Shown here: in pieces, positions 10,851-22,208 of the stretch
Layout of the letters: every line of letters starts with the position of its first letter
Position numbering within the stretch: the first letter of the stretch is position 1
Assembly (NCBI GenBank): GCA_002946415.1
Contig: NJPS01000045.1
Coordinates: 62,001 to 126,000 of the forward strand
Direction: 5' to 3'
DNA: 64,000 bases
Source of the DNA: Rutstroemia sp. NJR-2017a BVV2
Lineage: Eukaryota > Ascomycota > Leotiomycetes > Helotiales > Rutstroemiaceae
The notes under the pieces: generated by a model
The model's database searches: none
What the model saw: the letters and a program-made list of their open reading frames with translations, nothing else
What the model was told of the DNA's origin: nothing
Made by a program: the position numbers and the translations under genes

Positions 10851-13687
10851 TTAAACAATCTCACTAGACAACGGAGTCTTCGCCGTCTCTGGAAGGTTCT
10901 TGGGATACTCACCAGGGATGTGCAATTGACTAATGCTTTGCACACTCTGGTGGTTTTGGCCCGCAGCCAATGTCGGACGCTCTGAGCCTTGTGCAAGAGG
11001 AGCGACAGGCGCGTTGGCATCATTAGATCCAGTCTGAGCTGGCACATCTGTAGTGGCTGGGACACTGTTAAATTCTGCATGTTGGCTGAGATCGCCAAGG
11101 CTTCTTCCACCTGACATCGTCGTATCCGGGGCAGCGACTGTGACAGCCTCCAAAGCCGCGATCTGCTGTGGTTGTTGGGATGCCTCTGCTATATCCGGGG
11201 CCGCAATCATAGTCGCTTCCGTAGCTGCTTGTTGTTGGAGCTCGCGATCTTTCTCGGCGTTCGTATCTGGTGCGGCAATGGCGACGGCCTCGATGGCTGC
11301 TTGTTCTTCGAGCTTTCGGGCTTCCTCTGCACTGGGTGGCACTATGGCGAAATCTTCCGTGTTTTGCTCTTGTTGCTTCTCGTGGTCGTGGTAGGCTTTC
11401 GCACCGGCGGCGCCAAGGGCAGCACCGCCTACTCCTGCCGCAGCGACTGCCGGTAACTCGTATTGATCATCATGCGTATTCTTCATATTCTGAATAGGTT
11501 CGTAAGTATATGGATTCACACCGTCTTCTTTAGCATATTTATTCAGCATCGCGGCATGTGTTGGCGAGGCAGAGTTTCGATCCTCTCCATAGTGTTCGCC
11601 AACACCGCTCGCAGGCAGTGATGCAGCAGCAATTACTGCATCATCTGCCTCTCCATAACCGGAACTTCCGCTAGAGGGCGAGAGGGGAGCCTGTAAGCCG
11701 CGTGCCGAATTAACTTGTAGATCTGAGGGAAATCTCCCACCTGGTTGAGGACGTTTCTGTTCATGTTTTTGTCCTTGAACGCCTACGATCGCCGATGCAT
11801 TCGTCGAGAATGGCTCTTCGTCCTCCTCGTCCATTACCCCATCACTACTGATGGAACTTGCTTTCTGTGATGTACCACTAACGCTGCGGGCGTGTTGACG
11901 CACAAACGCATTGCGCTCTTGTGGTGACTTTTCCGTCAAACTCTTGATGTCTTCGTACCAAGCGAGTAAAGTATCACGTGTCTCTGCTCTGAATACCCAA
12001 GTATGCCCACGATGTAATGTCCCAGTTTGACGACCTTTAAGTATAAACTTATTGGAAGACCCACCCTCGTTCGAATGGGAACCAAGCTTTTGCTCCGGTA
12101 GATAAAGGGACATAATAGGCGCTTGAAGCTTATCCGCAGAACGGAACTCATGTAAATGAGTAGGAGAAAGGACGTACCAGCCGGCCCTAAAATAATTAGT
12201 ATGCTTTTATAATCAAGTTGGTGCATAAGGTATCTCACGTGTAGGACTATCTCGAGGTTAGCAAAATGTTTGAGCTTCTTAAGGGGGTGAAGAGCATACC
12301 TTTAGGAACTTCGACTTTCTTTCAAGCAGGCCTTCTCTAATACATCCTGCAAGTTCATTTTCTTGACCAGGGTATCTAATATTATCTGGCCTTCTGACTG
12401 GAACTCTTGGATCAATGAAGTGCTCGTCGTTCTCAACGAACGCATTCCATTCATGATCCTTGGGCATCGAAATTGGGCCCGTGCGCAGTTCATCGACTGC
12501 AGCGTAAGCAGCATCAGCTTCACGCTTGAGGATGCCGGCGTATGCGTTGTATGACTTCTGAATCTCGCCGACTACAATGGCCTCGAGTTCCCTACCAGAG
12601 GCCTCCAAATTGAGATATGCCTGCCACAATTAGTTCTGACCTTGTTCTGGAGGTGCACGCCAAATTTACCTGATGCAAGTAGTTTTCCTCATCAATCTGC
12701 TTCTCAACCTGACGATCTACAGCAAGTCGAAGAAGGTAAGGGTCTTGCTTTCCAGTCATCTGAGAAGAGTCGATATCTGCCTGGCCCAAACCATCCTGAA
12801 GAGCAGCGACTGCCTTGCGCGTAGCGTCCATCTCCTTTTCTACGGAGTTCTTGAAATCTCCGGAGAGTCCCTTAATCTCCTTAATCTTCTGGTTCAAATC
12901 ACTACGCAGACCAACCAATGCGAGAATAACGTCGGCCTCAATCTCTTTAGACTTATTTGCTTCAGCGATCGCAGTTTTGTGGTAGTTGCGAAGAACTTGA
13001 AGAGCATCGTCGATTCCACCAGTGGGAAGGAAGACAGAGGGCGCGGTGGTATTGTTAATAACATTGGACACCTTCAAGAGGCTTTTCGCTCTGCTTTCAT
13101 ATTGGCTTTGTATTTCTCGGAAATATACAATTAGATCTTTGAGAACTTTTCTCCAAGCTAGACAAGGGATTTTGGTTAGCCAATTATCGTGAAATCGACG
13201 AGGAGCATATAATACCTTGAAATCTGTTCGCCAAAATGTCTGTAGGATTTCCGCTTGTAGGAACTGGACAGAAAAATGCGCTGTGCATCTCGTCGATATC
13301 ACCTTGAGGAAGCACCGCCAAGCTTCGAACACTGCCCGCTCTTGAGCTCCGTCTACTACTACTTCTCTTCAAAGAAGATTTCTTCTTAAGTGTTCCTCCT
13401 CGCGTTGGGATCAAAGTATCCACTTGGGACATTACTGAATTTGAGCGCTGCATATTGCCGTCGACTATTGAGCTTCCTCTTTGACTTGCGTCCCACTCTT
13501 CGTTGAATTTTCCGTATGGTTCTTGTGCGTCTGTAGGATGATATAGATCGTTTGTCGCATAATCTGTAACCGCAGGACCCGTACTAGCTATGTGCGACTG
13601 TGGGCGAGCTCTTGGTGCGCCGTATCCTTTATTGAGATATGCTTGTGATGGTGCGGGAATGGCAGAGTTGGTGCCGACAGTAGACAT
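10851..13687 (-). CDS. SLM1: SLM1-type F-BAR/PH domain protein (TORC2 effector, PI(4,5)P2 binding)
   Basis: Five exons on the minus strand: 13687-13216, 13157-12670, 12620-12300, 12246-12239, 12186-10851; 874 aa. Slm1/2 bind PI(4,5)P2 at eisosomes and recruit TORC2 substrates such as Ypk1, linking membrane stress to actin and sphingolipid control. The N-terminal ~150 residues are Ser/Arg-rich (KKKSSLKRSSSRRSSR). Residues ~155-410 form the helical BAR-like region (AWRKVLKDLIVYFREIQ onward). The PH domain (~412-530) begins with LLERKSKFLK, and then an 8-nt micro-exon supplies SYT before AGWYVLSPTHLHEF. Skipping the micro-exon shifts the frame and loses the PH domain. The C-terminal ~340 residues are low complexity and include three degenerate EAxxIAAPD repeats. 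Start: the ATG at 13687; two further upstream codons are open but lack ATG. Confidence 0.9.
12239..12246 (-). other. 8-nt micro-exon of SLM1
   Basis: On the minus strand the sequence reads ..GATAG|TCCTACAC|GTGAGA.. . It joins KSKFLK (exon 3) to AGWYVLSP (exon 5) as SYT and restores the PH domain frame. It is flanked by introns of 53 bp (12247-12299) and 52 bp (12187-12238), both of usual size for this genome and each with a branch-site-like TAAC. Confidence 0.85.
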
Positions 13688-15224
13688 GACCACTAAGGGC
13701 TTATGGACCAGCTTTTATGAAATCGGGAAGATCGAGAGCACGGGACGGTCAATTCCTGACGTAGTTTCGGCGGCCGATGGAAACTTTTAAGTTAAGTAAA
13801 ACGGGTTGTATCGGCTACACCAAGGACGTTAGATAGGGCAGTCGCAATGGATGACGATAAAGAGAAGAATGCAATGCGCACAGGAATAATGGCACAAGCA
13901 GAGCAAGAAAGGAAGAAAGAAAAGTAGGAGCTCCTTTACTTTTGGGTATGAAATGCCTTTTCTTCCCTCGGGCAAAAAAGGTCAGGCAGGCAGGTGTAGA
14001 GTATGGGTTATGGGTTATGGGCGCGGGCTACTGAATGGAACGAGAATGTTTCTCTGCCTGCGCCGTATGGTGGCTTTGTGGGTTTGTGGGCTGCGGATTG
14101 CGGATTGTGGAGTAGATGGTTTTGTGCAGTCGATCTGATAATAGAGACGGGGTAGGAATAAAGAGGTGTTAGTGCGAGGGAAGTTTTGCATAGAAAGCCA
14201 GCTATTGTACGCGTTGAGACAAGACGAGAAAGAGGATTATTGAATTGTCGTGTACGAGGCAAGTACGAGGCAAGTACGAGGACTATATTTCGTGGGTGAG
14301 GAGAGATGAGGTAACTCGTACGCAGGTACTCGAGCAGTAGTTAAGTTAGTTTACTTGTGTAGTACGAGTAAATCTTCTATTATATGATGATGTTATGAAA
14401 CTTATGACCACACACTCGTGCTCATGCTGCGGGAGTGAGTATTGGTATTGGCCTGTAGTATGATGAGGTTGTGAAGCTTTGGGGAAATCCTGTTATTGTT
14501 CATTTTAAAATTTGGAGACGATTCCGCATTCTGAATGGCCCCTCCTAGCTCTCCATCTTCACGGTGGTACTCGAGTACCAAAAGATGAGGATGAGCCAAA
14601 GGATGTCCCTCACCGGCCAACCGGGGCTCACGCCCATGACGTGGGTTGTAGCTTTTGCCTCCACTGCCATTCTCCACCTGCTGAGCTCCCTGCTGCTTGC
14701 TGCTTGCTTTTCGCTCCCTGCTCCTTGTTCTTTGCGTGCCATGGGAGAAGACATATCGCGCCGACCCAAAGACCCAAGCCCAAGCTCGACCTTTCTCCCA
14801 TTCCGAATTGCCTCTCCCTTCCAAGTTGGGCCATCAAACAGGGTCTGCAGGCTGAACAAGTACCCAACCATTCACACAGAGTAGTGTAGAGTTCAGATCA
14901 GTGGATGTTCATCGTTCATCACGACTCACTCGGGTTAGGAAAGGAAAAGCAGGGAATCGCACTTGTGTGGGGAACGAATAGGAGGGCTCCGACATTCATT
15001 ATCGGCGACATGGGCGTTCATTATCTACGAAGTACTGTGCATGTCTGCGCACAATCGTCTATTGCTTCATGTCCTGAGTCCTCACCTCATCTGCACAGAT
15101 CCCTACAGACACTTACAGATCCCTACATCTCCCTACAGGAGTCGCAAACTACCTGCTGGTGCCCACGTAGTACGGAAATATCGCGTTTACGCAACAAAAG
15201 GAGGCGGAGGAGGGGTATGCGCAC

Positions 15225-15247
15225 GCAAGCAAGCAAGCAAGCAAGCA
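15225..15247. repeat. GCAA microsatellite
   Basis: About six head-to-tail GCAA units in non-coding DNA. Confidence 0.9.
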
Positions 15248-16111
15248 GCACCTCACCCTCACCAACAATCGATCCCATCCATCGCATCCATTCCGTGGAG
15301 ATCTGACAAATTGCAATCGACCCAACCCACCAATCTACCGCAGACTACGTCCGAAAGCAGGGCTAGAGCTCCGCGCGAATAATAATTCCGGTCCATAAAT
15401 CTAACGATTTTGGAATGAGCCCAGCAAGGGTTAATCGAGCCATTCCATACGGGAACCCCAATGCGGCTTAGTGCGCTGATCTCCCGGTAACGAATGGGCG
15501 ACGGCGCTGATGGTTCCTACTTTAGCCTGCGATAGAAGCTCAAATAGCTTCGAGACTTCTTCTTCCCCGATCAACAATCAACGAGGAGAGTCACGGGGCA
15601 AAGGAGTCAGGATGCTCCAGAACGTCGACGGTACGGGTAACTGTACATTGACTGTGCCGGCTGAGACATGAAATAAAGATCACTATCGAAGTTCCAAGTT
15701 CCAGGTTCCACGGCTCCACAGAATGGAGAAGAAAGAACTTTCTCAACCTTCTCAACTTTTCTAGTCTTTTGGTCTGTGTCATCCATACCCTTATCCACTC
15801 ACACAGAACTGATCGGTATTCACGGCACAACCTTGATGGTTTCCCAGATGCTGCACAAATTATGATTATCCTTATTCATCGTCGAAACATTGAGTAGGAC
15901 TTGCATATGCACATCATATCCCCCAGAATCCGGACATGCAGCTGAGCCTCCTACTGCCACCATTGACCAACTATGGATGATGGCGCCGCTAACAGTCGTG
16001 ACGGTGTTCTAAAGTGCAGGCGGTCGCCCCTCAAGCAATGAAGCTCTTGCATTGTACAGCTTTCATCCTACTGGACGGGATAATGTGGGAGTTATCCATC
16101 GTTAAGTTGTG

Positions 16112-16640
16112 CTAATCAAAAGTTGTGTACGTCGGTCCGTAGCCAAACTCATACCGCGGGGTGATGCTTTGAGCTATAAGTTGGCAGCACTCAAGAAAAG
16201 AGCCCTTCCGTGGAGTTCGACTGAGTGGAGGAAAAATGTGAGTTTTGGGGTAGCTGGGATTGAGCAACTCGCTATAATCGGACTTATTGTTCGCGACAGT
16301 GCAAGGTAGCGGGCCCGAGGAGACTCTTCGTTATACATGATGCCTACCCAAGAAGCTCCATGATCTTAAGCAGGGAAAAGCGCTAGCATCACCGCTGTGG
16401 TGTTTGTATGATCAACTCATGCACCAACCAGCTGCGTTCCTGCATTGTGGATAATAACCATAGCGTTAGTGCGCTGACTTGCAACGTTGGAGATGAGGGC
16501 ATCGGAATCATCCGCGAGACTTGGTCTTTCCCACCCTTCTGAAGCTTGCTGGTTGACAAAACGAGAGCAATATATGTCTTAGGTGAGCAATGTCCGGTCT
16601 TTCTTAGCCCCATTGTGAAATGCGTTAAATTTTGGCCACA
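16112..16640 (-). pseudogene. Decayed GH3 beta-glucosidase, C-terminal part
   Basis: Translation of the minus strand in shifting frames gives blocks in the right order for a family 3 glycoside hydrolase: FVNQQASEGWERPSLADD, then NVASQRTNAMVIIHNAG, then VDH.NTTAVMLA, a damaged LPGQ-like block, DYSELLNPSYPQNSHF, and finally ITPRYEFGYGPTYTTF. These correspond to the C-terminal sandwich domain of secreted beta-glucosidases. The copy is broken by frameshifts and by in-frame stops, two of which replace the expected Trp (TGG to TGA) and Gln (CAA to TAA). These are C:G to T:A transitions, as expected from RIP-like or ordinary decay. No catalytic N-terminal domain could be recognised upstream. The family assignment is from remembered motifs and is not the result of a search. 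Confidence 0.6.
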
Positions 16641-17257
16641 AACCCTTCATTCATACCCGCCCCAGAAATTGCACCTGCAAACCAACAGCAACCTCCACGA
16701 TGACTACTGATGCTCTTCTGTCTAAGTTTACCCCTCTATACAAAGACCGGGCAAGAGAAGTAAGGTCGACGTACCCAGCAGGCACATCAAACTACTTAGC
16801 GTTGTGAAGCTCTATCATGCGCTGATATGCAGAATAGTTGAAGTCGACAATTCTGGCAGCAGACGCGTCGTAGTGCCTTAGCCATATTGGTGTCTTGCTC
16901 GCGTTTCCTTGGGTTGAAGAAATTTTAAGATGAGAAGCAGATAGTACAAGTCGGCCAAGCGTTAGATAGACGTTAGGGGAAAAAAGTCCTCTGGGGTACA
17001 AAATCGGCCATCACTTATGGAGTCATAGACTACGCGCCAGTATCAGGCAGTTCGAGGCACTGTCATGACATGTATAAGCACGAGGGCAGCGCCATCATCT
17101 CCCATCTCCGGATTCGAACGAGATGGCTCGAGGAGCTCATAAGATCGACTTGACAGCAACGGGTGAGGCGTAGCTGTTCAGTGTCAACTTACACGAAAGA
17201 AGATGATTGTGAGGACGAGTATGGCACGTCTGTCTCCCTGGTGAGTGGATATTTGTA

Positions 17258-17330
17258 AGGCACTTGGTCCAGCGGTAAGGTCATCTTCCACATGATGGTC
17301 TCGCTTCATCGCAATTCGATCTGATGGGTA
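17258..17330 (+). pseudogene. tRNA-like relic
   Basis: A perfect match to the RNA polymerase III box A consensus (TGGTCCAGCGG at 17265-17275) is followed 48 bp later by a box B-like AATTCGATCT. Between them a 7-nt loop CTTCCAC is closed by TCAT/ATGA, which would place anticodon TCC. The D-stem and T-stem do not fold properly, so it is not a working tRNA. It may be a degenerate tRNA or the head of a tRNA-derived SINE, or chance. Confidence 0.25.
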
Positions 17331-18128
17331 GTCGTCTCTTCAGCTTAGAAAGAACAAGCCGGTTTGGGATAATATATTGCACCTGATTGTTATTGTCAGA
17401 TGGATATTATAAAGACTCTAAGACATTATAGTGTTTTTACCGTCCAAATTTCTTTTGAACATTGTCGCCGGCCTATCATTTCTGTACCAGAGAGGTCGTC
17501 TAACTATACATCATATCATTTGGATCTTTACCATCCGTTAGTATATTATTTTATACTTAACGCAGCTATGGCCCGAATTGGTGTGACGTTGCCTGTCGGC
17601 ATGGCTAGGTTACTCGAGAAATAAACGTCCTTTCTGCAACATCGAGGAACTTATTGACGCACTGTCGATATCTCCTCACTAGAGGGCTTCAGAGTGTATT
17701 ATATGATCCACAGGTAGATCATAGATCTCGGATGAACTGATAAAAGTTTAGTTTCTCAGAACTGGAGCAATATAACATGTGTATGGGATTGTAATGGAAG
17801 GTGTCTGATCTGATACTGTAAGTATGGCGCTTCAGGATGTATTGCAAAAAAAACCCTTATGATTGATCCGAGGGACTGTGGCTGGCTGCAACGAACACCT
17901 GATTCGTAAGTTCATCTGAGTAATATTAATTAATGATAAGAATAATTGCCTACTCTACCACAGCTATGTATATACAAGCAGACGTATGGTAACTGAGCCC
18001 ACCTTCCCTTTGTCGGTGCCTAACGCCATCTATGCGGAGCCATAGCCCGTCCTATGGTCCTACCATAACTCCAAGGTCGCCCATAATGCAAGGAAAAACA
18101 ACCTCCCCTTCGTGAATTTATACCTCGA

Positions 18129-19670
18129 CTACTCTACCTCCTTCGAATCAGGTGCTTGTGTAACCATAGCCTTGAGTCGCGTTCTCCTCCTAGGCGGTGT
18201 CTTGGGAGGAACCTTTTTCTGCGCACTATTGGAACGTACCGCCGGCGGTAGAGGAGGCAAAGCGCGCTTCTTCTTTTCAGGCAACGCCTCGCTTACGGGA
18301 GGTGCCTCCCCATGCGCTGCGTTCTCGGATTCTGCTTTCCGGCTTGGTGTCTGTACACCGGGCTTTTCCGTAACAGCAGCAACATCTGAGACACTCACCG
18401 AACTTCCAGTCTGAGACGGAGAGAGACTGATACCGAGCAGCTTTCTGGCGACCTCGCCTTCGCTGATATCGTCGTCTCGGAGCCAGGGAACCTTGGCTAC
18501 TCGCTCAACTAATCGGACGGTGGTTTCGTCGGCTGGCTCCCAGTGTGCGTTACCTGAGCCGCTAAGTATACTCAGAACTTTCACTATCTCGTCCTTTTTA
18601 TAGTGTGGTGGTTGTTGTAGTTGCGTATGCGCAAGTAGCGGGTAGAGGACTCGAAGATAAGTGTGACGGAGAGATACTAGCTCATTTGGAAGATCGAGTA
18701 AGTTGCGGATTATGACGTCTAGAAGGACTCTAAGATCGTTGGTATAAAAGTATTCGTAGGTAGCTTTAGTAGTAAAAAGGAGATAGAGGAGTTTGAGAAT
18801 CAAAAGTTGCAGCGATGTTTCTGTCTCGCGGTTCAGTAGAAGAATGATATTCTCCCCAAAAGTCATGTACGAAGATCCATAATGGCTGAGAAGCTTGATA
18901 ACTCTGTTGGTTAAGGAATGCGGACTATCTGGTGTGGATGTGGATGCGACCATATATTGCTCATTTAAAACCAGCTGGAAATCTTGTCAGCGATGGACAT
19001 ATCAGTCACGTATTGGGACTTACCAAGACTCGGATCACGGGATAATGATAGGGATCATCAACATCGTCTGAGAGCTCTTCAATAATCTGGAAGAGGTATG
19101 CGACAAACTCGTCATCAACCTGGCCGAGATCCTCTGTGCTAAGCCTTTGCATTCTCGACATTTCATATAGGAGTTCCAACAGCAACCGGTGTAGACCTGG
19201 GTCGTCCCTTTTCCCTTTCTTAACCAACTCGACCAGCCTGGGGAAGCAGCCTTCCCTATTCATCATCTCGAAAGTTGCTTCATTATTGCGCCCATCAAAC
19301 AGCAGGAAACTTGCGATCACATGCAGAGTAGCCGCTACGTCCTCCTGCATAAGACTGTAAATAATCTGTGTCCTTACGTAGTCCTTGTTCGCGGCAAAGA
19401 GCTCGCTTTGCATCAGCCTGTGTAGACATTTTGCGACCTCGAATTCTGAGGGTAGATACTCGTCTTTGAAGTTGGTTGTGAATTGTAGGTAAGACCGAAG
19501 CGCATTGTCTATCAATTGATGTGACGCGCAATTCGCAGAAACGATGTCGTCGATTTCTGGCTCAGAGGATTAGCGCATGTACAGGATAAGATTTGCTTGG
19601 GGTGCGACTGCATACCGTCCCAGAATTGCTGTTCATTATCAAGAGTGTAGGCGACCTCAATTTGATCCAT
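18129..19670 (-). CDS. LDB17: LDB17/Dip1 (SPIN90 family) actin-nucleation regulator
   Basis: Three exons on the minus strand: 19670-19616, 19556-19024, 18974-18129; introns of 59 and 49 bp; 477 aa. Members of this family (PF09431) activate the Arp2/3 complex without a pre-existing filament and act at endocytic actin patches. Residues ~1-330 are a helical, armadillo-like leucine-rich domain (for example [18 protein letters not shown] and [21 protein letters not shown]). The C-terminal ~130 residues are disordered and carry PxxP motifs with basic residues ([19 protein letters not shown]), typical ligands of SH3 proteins such as Sla1 and Bbc1. The start is the first ATG of the frame ([10 protein letters not shown]). 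Confidence 0.88.
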
Positions 19671-20199
19671 GGCGATTAGCTCGAAAGAAGTTCCTCGTGC
19701 TATCGGAAGAGCATCACGGAATCCTATATACAATATGAGCGCCGAGGAAAGAGTGACTGCGCGCAGAGAACAGAATGACTAGTATTTGATTCACTCCGTC
19801 GCGATCAACACAGACACTGAATGAACATTGTTGTAAAGTGTTGCTTGCGAAGTTTATTGTTACATATCCGGGTGCGCATCAAAGTCCCGAGGGCACGAGC
19901 GTTGACTTTCTAGTGCCCGCTTCTCGGCGGGGCTGCGGAGCCTTGTATTGGATTTGGACTTATAGGGTAAACCACTCCTTGAAGATCTCAGGACAATCTG
20001 AATCACACGATGGGCCAATTTAACTTATTGCTTATTGAATGATTGAAGGGATATCTCTCTAGTATTGCTATAAAAAGACACACATGAAATTCGCAATCTG
20101 CTTATCTACAAAGTTCACAGTGGTAAACTGGATTGGTTGAATCGCCGTCAACTTAAAACTCCTCACGAACGCCTGTACCGCGAAATCAGATTGAAGTGA
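19671..20199. other. Intergenic, LDB17 promoter
   Basis: 529 bp between two minus-strand genes. It holds the promoter of LDB17 and the 3' UTR of the DnaJ gene. No coding region supported. Confidence 0.6.
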
Positions 20200-21837
20200 T
20201 CAACCGCCGAATTGGAATCCGCCTCCACCAAATTTGAAGTTGAACTGCTGTCCGCCATGACTACCGCCACCATGTTGGAAAGGGAATCCACCGCCATGTC
20301 CTCCAAACGGACCCCCTTGGAACGGGTTCTGCCTTTGCTGCTCGTGGTCATTTGGGTCATCTCCTCTATCAAACCGAGCCTTCAATTCGGGGTCGCTCAG
20401 TACTTCGTATGCTTCGTTAACAGATGCCATCTTCTTTTCGGCCTCCTCTTTGCTGATACCAAGTTTGTGCGCCTTGTCAGGGTGATGTTGCTTGATCATT
20501 CTCCTATACGCAGCTTTGATTTGTAGCTCATCCGCGTCCTTGGGCACACCAAGAACCTTGTAGTAATCCTTTGTCTTGCTGCGCTTCAATTCAACTTGAG
20601 CATTATGCAAAAGTTCATTGATTTGCCTGGCCTCGGGGTGATGTTCCTTCGCAGTATTGAGAGCTGATATGGCAGCTTCATAGTTTTCTGCCTCCATGTG
20701 GCGCTGAGCTTTGGACAGAAGACCATACAAAGAGTTTTCATTGAGTGCAAGGGCTTCGTCACAGAATGCAACAGCTTTCTTGCTTTTAGTCTACAGCCTG
20801 TTAGTAGGATTCTCATTGAATTTGGTGCTCTAACATACCTCATGATAAGCCTGGCAAACCATTTCAACCACCCGAGTGACGAGGTAATTTGGCGCATGTG
20901 CAGGTATTGTGCCAGCCTCGCGCCATTCTTTCACATCATCCTTGATCTCTTGTACCAGCCCTGAATCCTCTCCTGAAGGAACAAGTAACTTCACGCCACT
21001 GGAAAACTGTGACTTCTCAAAGTATTTGTTCACTTGCGACAGAGTCTTATCAATCGTCTTCTCTCTTCGGTAAAGCTTCTTGCAGGTCTTCGAATCCGGA
21101 TCAGAATGCAGGCACTTTCTCAATTGATCCATTCCTTGCTCCAACTCTCCCAGGCTGTAGAAATTGATTGCCGATATTTGAATATGGGGATCCGTGAGTC
21201 CAGGTTGCATTTGCAGGATGTGTTTGAGATCGCTCATGCCTTCCTGGACTTCGCCGCGCTCAAATCGACAATGCGCCCTTGTCTTGCGAAGTGGTAACAT
21301 TTTCGCAGCAACCATAACCGCAACACCAGCTTGCGTCACACACTCTTCCCAATTCTGACTCTTCTCCGCATCCACTGCTAGAGAAGCTGCGCCCTGAGCC
21401 TCAACCACGCTGGCGAGTTCTTCTTCGGCTCCATGAGATGAACCTAGAGCAACGTAGTCTTTCTTCGCATTTTCCCAATCGCCATTTCTTGCCCTGATCT
21501 TTGCTCGTTGTAATAGTGCCGGCTCATGACCGGGCTTAATTGCCAGCACTTTTTCGAAATCCTCTGTAGCCTGTGCTGTTCGACCAAGTGAGAGGTAGGC
21601 AGCGCCGCGACGGAAATGACTGAGGTAATTCGACGGGTCGCGCGCAATTGCGATATCGTAGTATGTCAACGCATCGTTCGTCTCGCCTTTGGCAAGATGC
21701 GCATTCGCTGAGGCCAGAAGAGACGAGATTGGGGTATCTGCAGGTATGTCGTTGGCAGAAAGGGCGGCTACCAAGGTGCTGGAAGATAAGAGCGTTGCGG
21801 CAAATGCCAAAGCAGATAACTTGACGTTGACGATCAT
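20200..21837 (-). CDS. ER luminal TPR-DnaJ co-chaperone, DNAJC3/P58IPK type
   Basis: Two exons on the minus strand, 21837-20839 and 20790-20200 (48-bp intron), 529 aa. An N-terminal signal peptide is plausible (residues 1-~25, VKLSALAFAATLLSSSTLVAALS). It is followed by tandem TPR repeats (~30-390), then a J domain starting at TKDYYKVLGVPKDA with the essential HPD motif (QHHPDKAHK) near residue 430. The tail is Gly/Phe-rich and ends FQFGG. This architecture matches DNAJC3, which feeds misfolded clients to BiP in the ER lumen. There is no HDEL-type retention signal, so retention must depend on partners. A head-to-head start with HAUS1 shares 371 bp. Confidence 0.9.
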
Positions 21838-22208
21838 AATGAATGGTAGTTAATTGATGTCAGTGACAACTTGAAAGAGAATTTAAAGCAGCATGGATGC
21901 ACTTGATAAAAGATGCAGAAAGTAAATCTATGGAATCATGAAGGCAGTGAACAAAAAGCTGAATATGTAGGGAGCAGTTGGAGAATTAGGTGGCCTTTTC
22001 CGCTCTGCACTCGATTCGGCTTGTCTTTGAGGCAGCACGGCGCATCTCGGCTGCAGATCCGATTAGAACTACCCCACAATCCTTGCAACAAAACTACTTC
22101 AGCCTTGCGTTTAGCCTTCTAGCCTTGCATATGCCACGATTGAACTGTTTCCTTACTATTCTTCTACCCCTGTGCCGATTCTCAGACGAAGTAGTTCACC
22201 AAAGAATC
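21838..22208. promoter_or_regulatory. Bidirectional promoter region P58IPK-like / HAUS1
   Basis: 371 bp between divergent start codons. No unfolded-protein-response element could be confidently identified. The frame of HAUS1 stays open upstream, but the first well-placed conserved start is at 22209. Confidence 0.5.

Larger units (their letters stand above)
13688..18128. other. 4.4-kb gene-poor region
   Basis: Contains the SLM1 promoter at its left end and the LDB17 3' flank at its right end. Short frames at 14.4-15.4 kb overlap on both strands and resemble no family. Tandem repeats lie at 14252-14280 (TACGAGGCAAG) and 15225-15247 (GCAA). A degenerate GH3 beta-glucosidase (16112-16640, minus) and a tRNA-like relic (about 17258-17330) are listed separately. 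From about 17.4 to 18.0 kb the sequence is A/T-richer with nothing recognisable. Confidence 0.6.

Noticed and set aside
14385..14520. Second box C/D snoRNA candidate (ATGATGA followed by a distant CTGA)
   Set aside because: No terminal stem, spacing of about 130 nt, and no guide match to rRNA that I could find.
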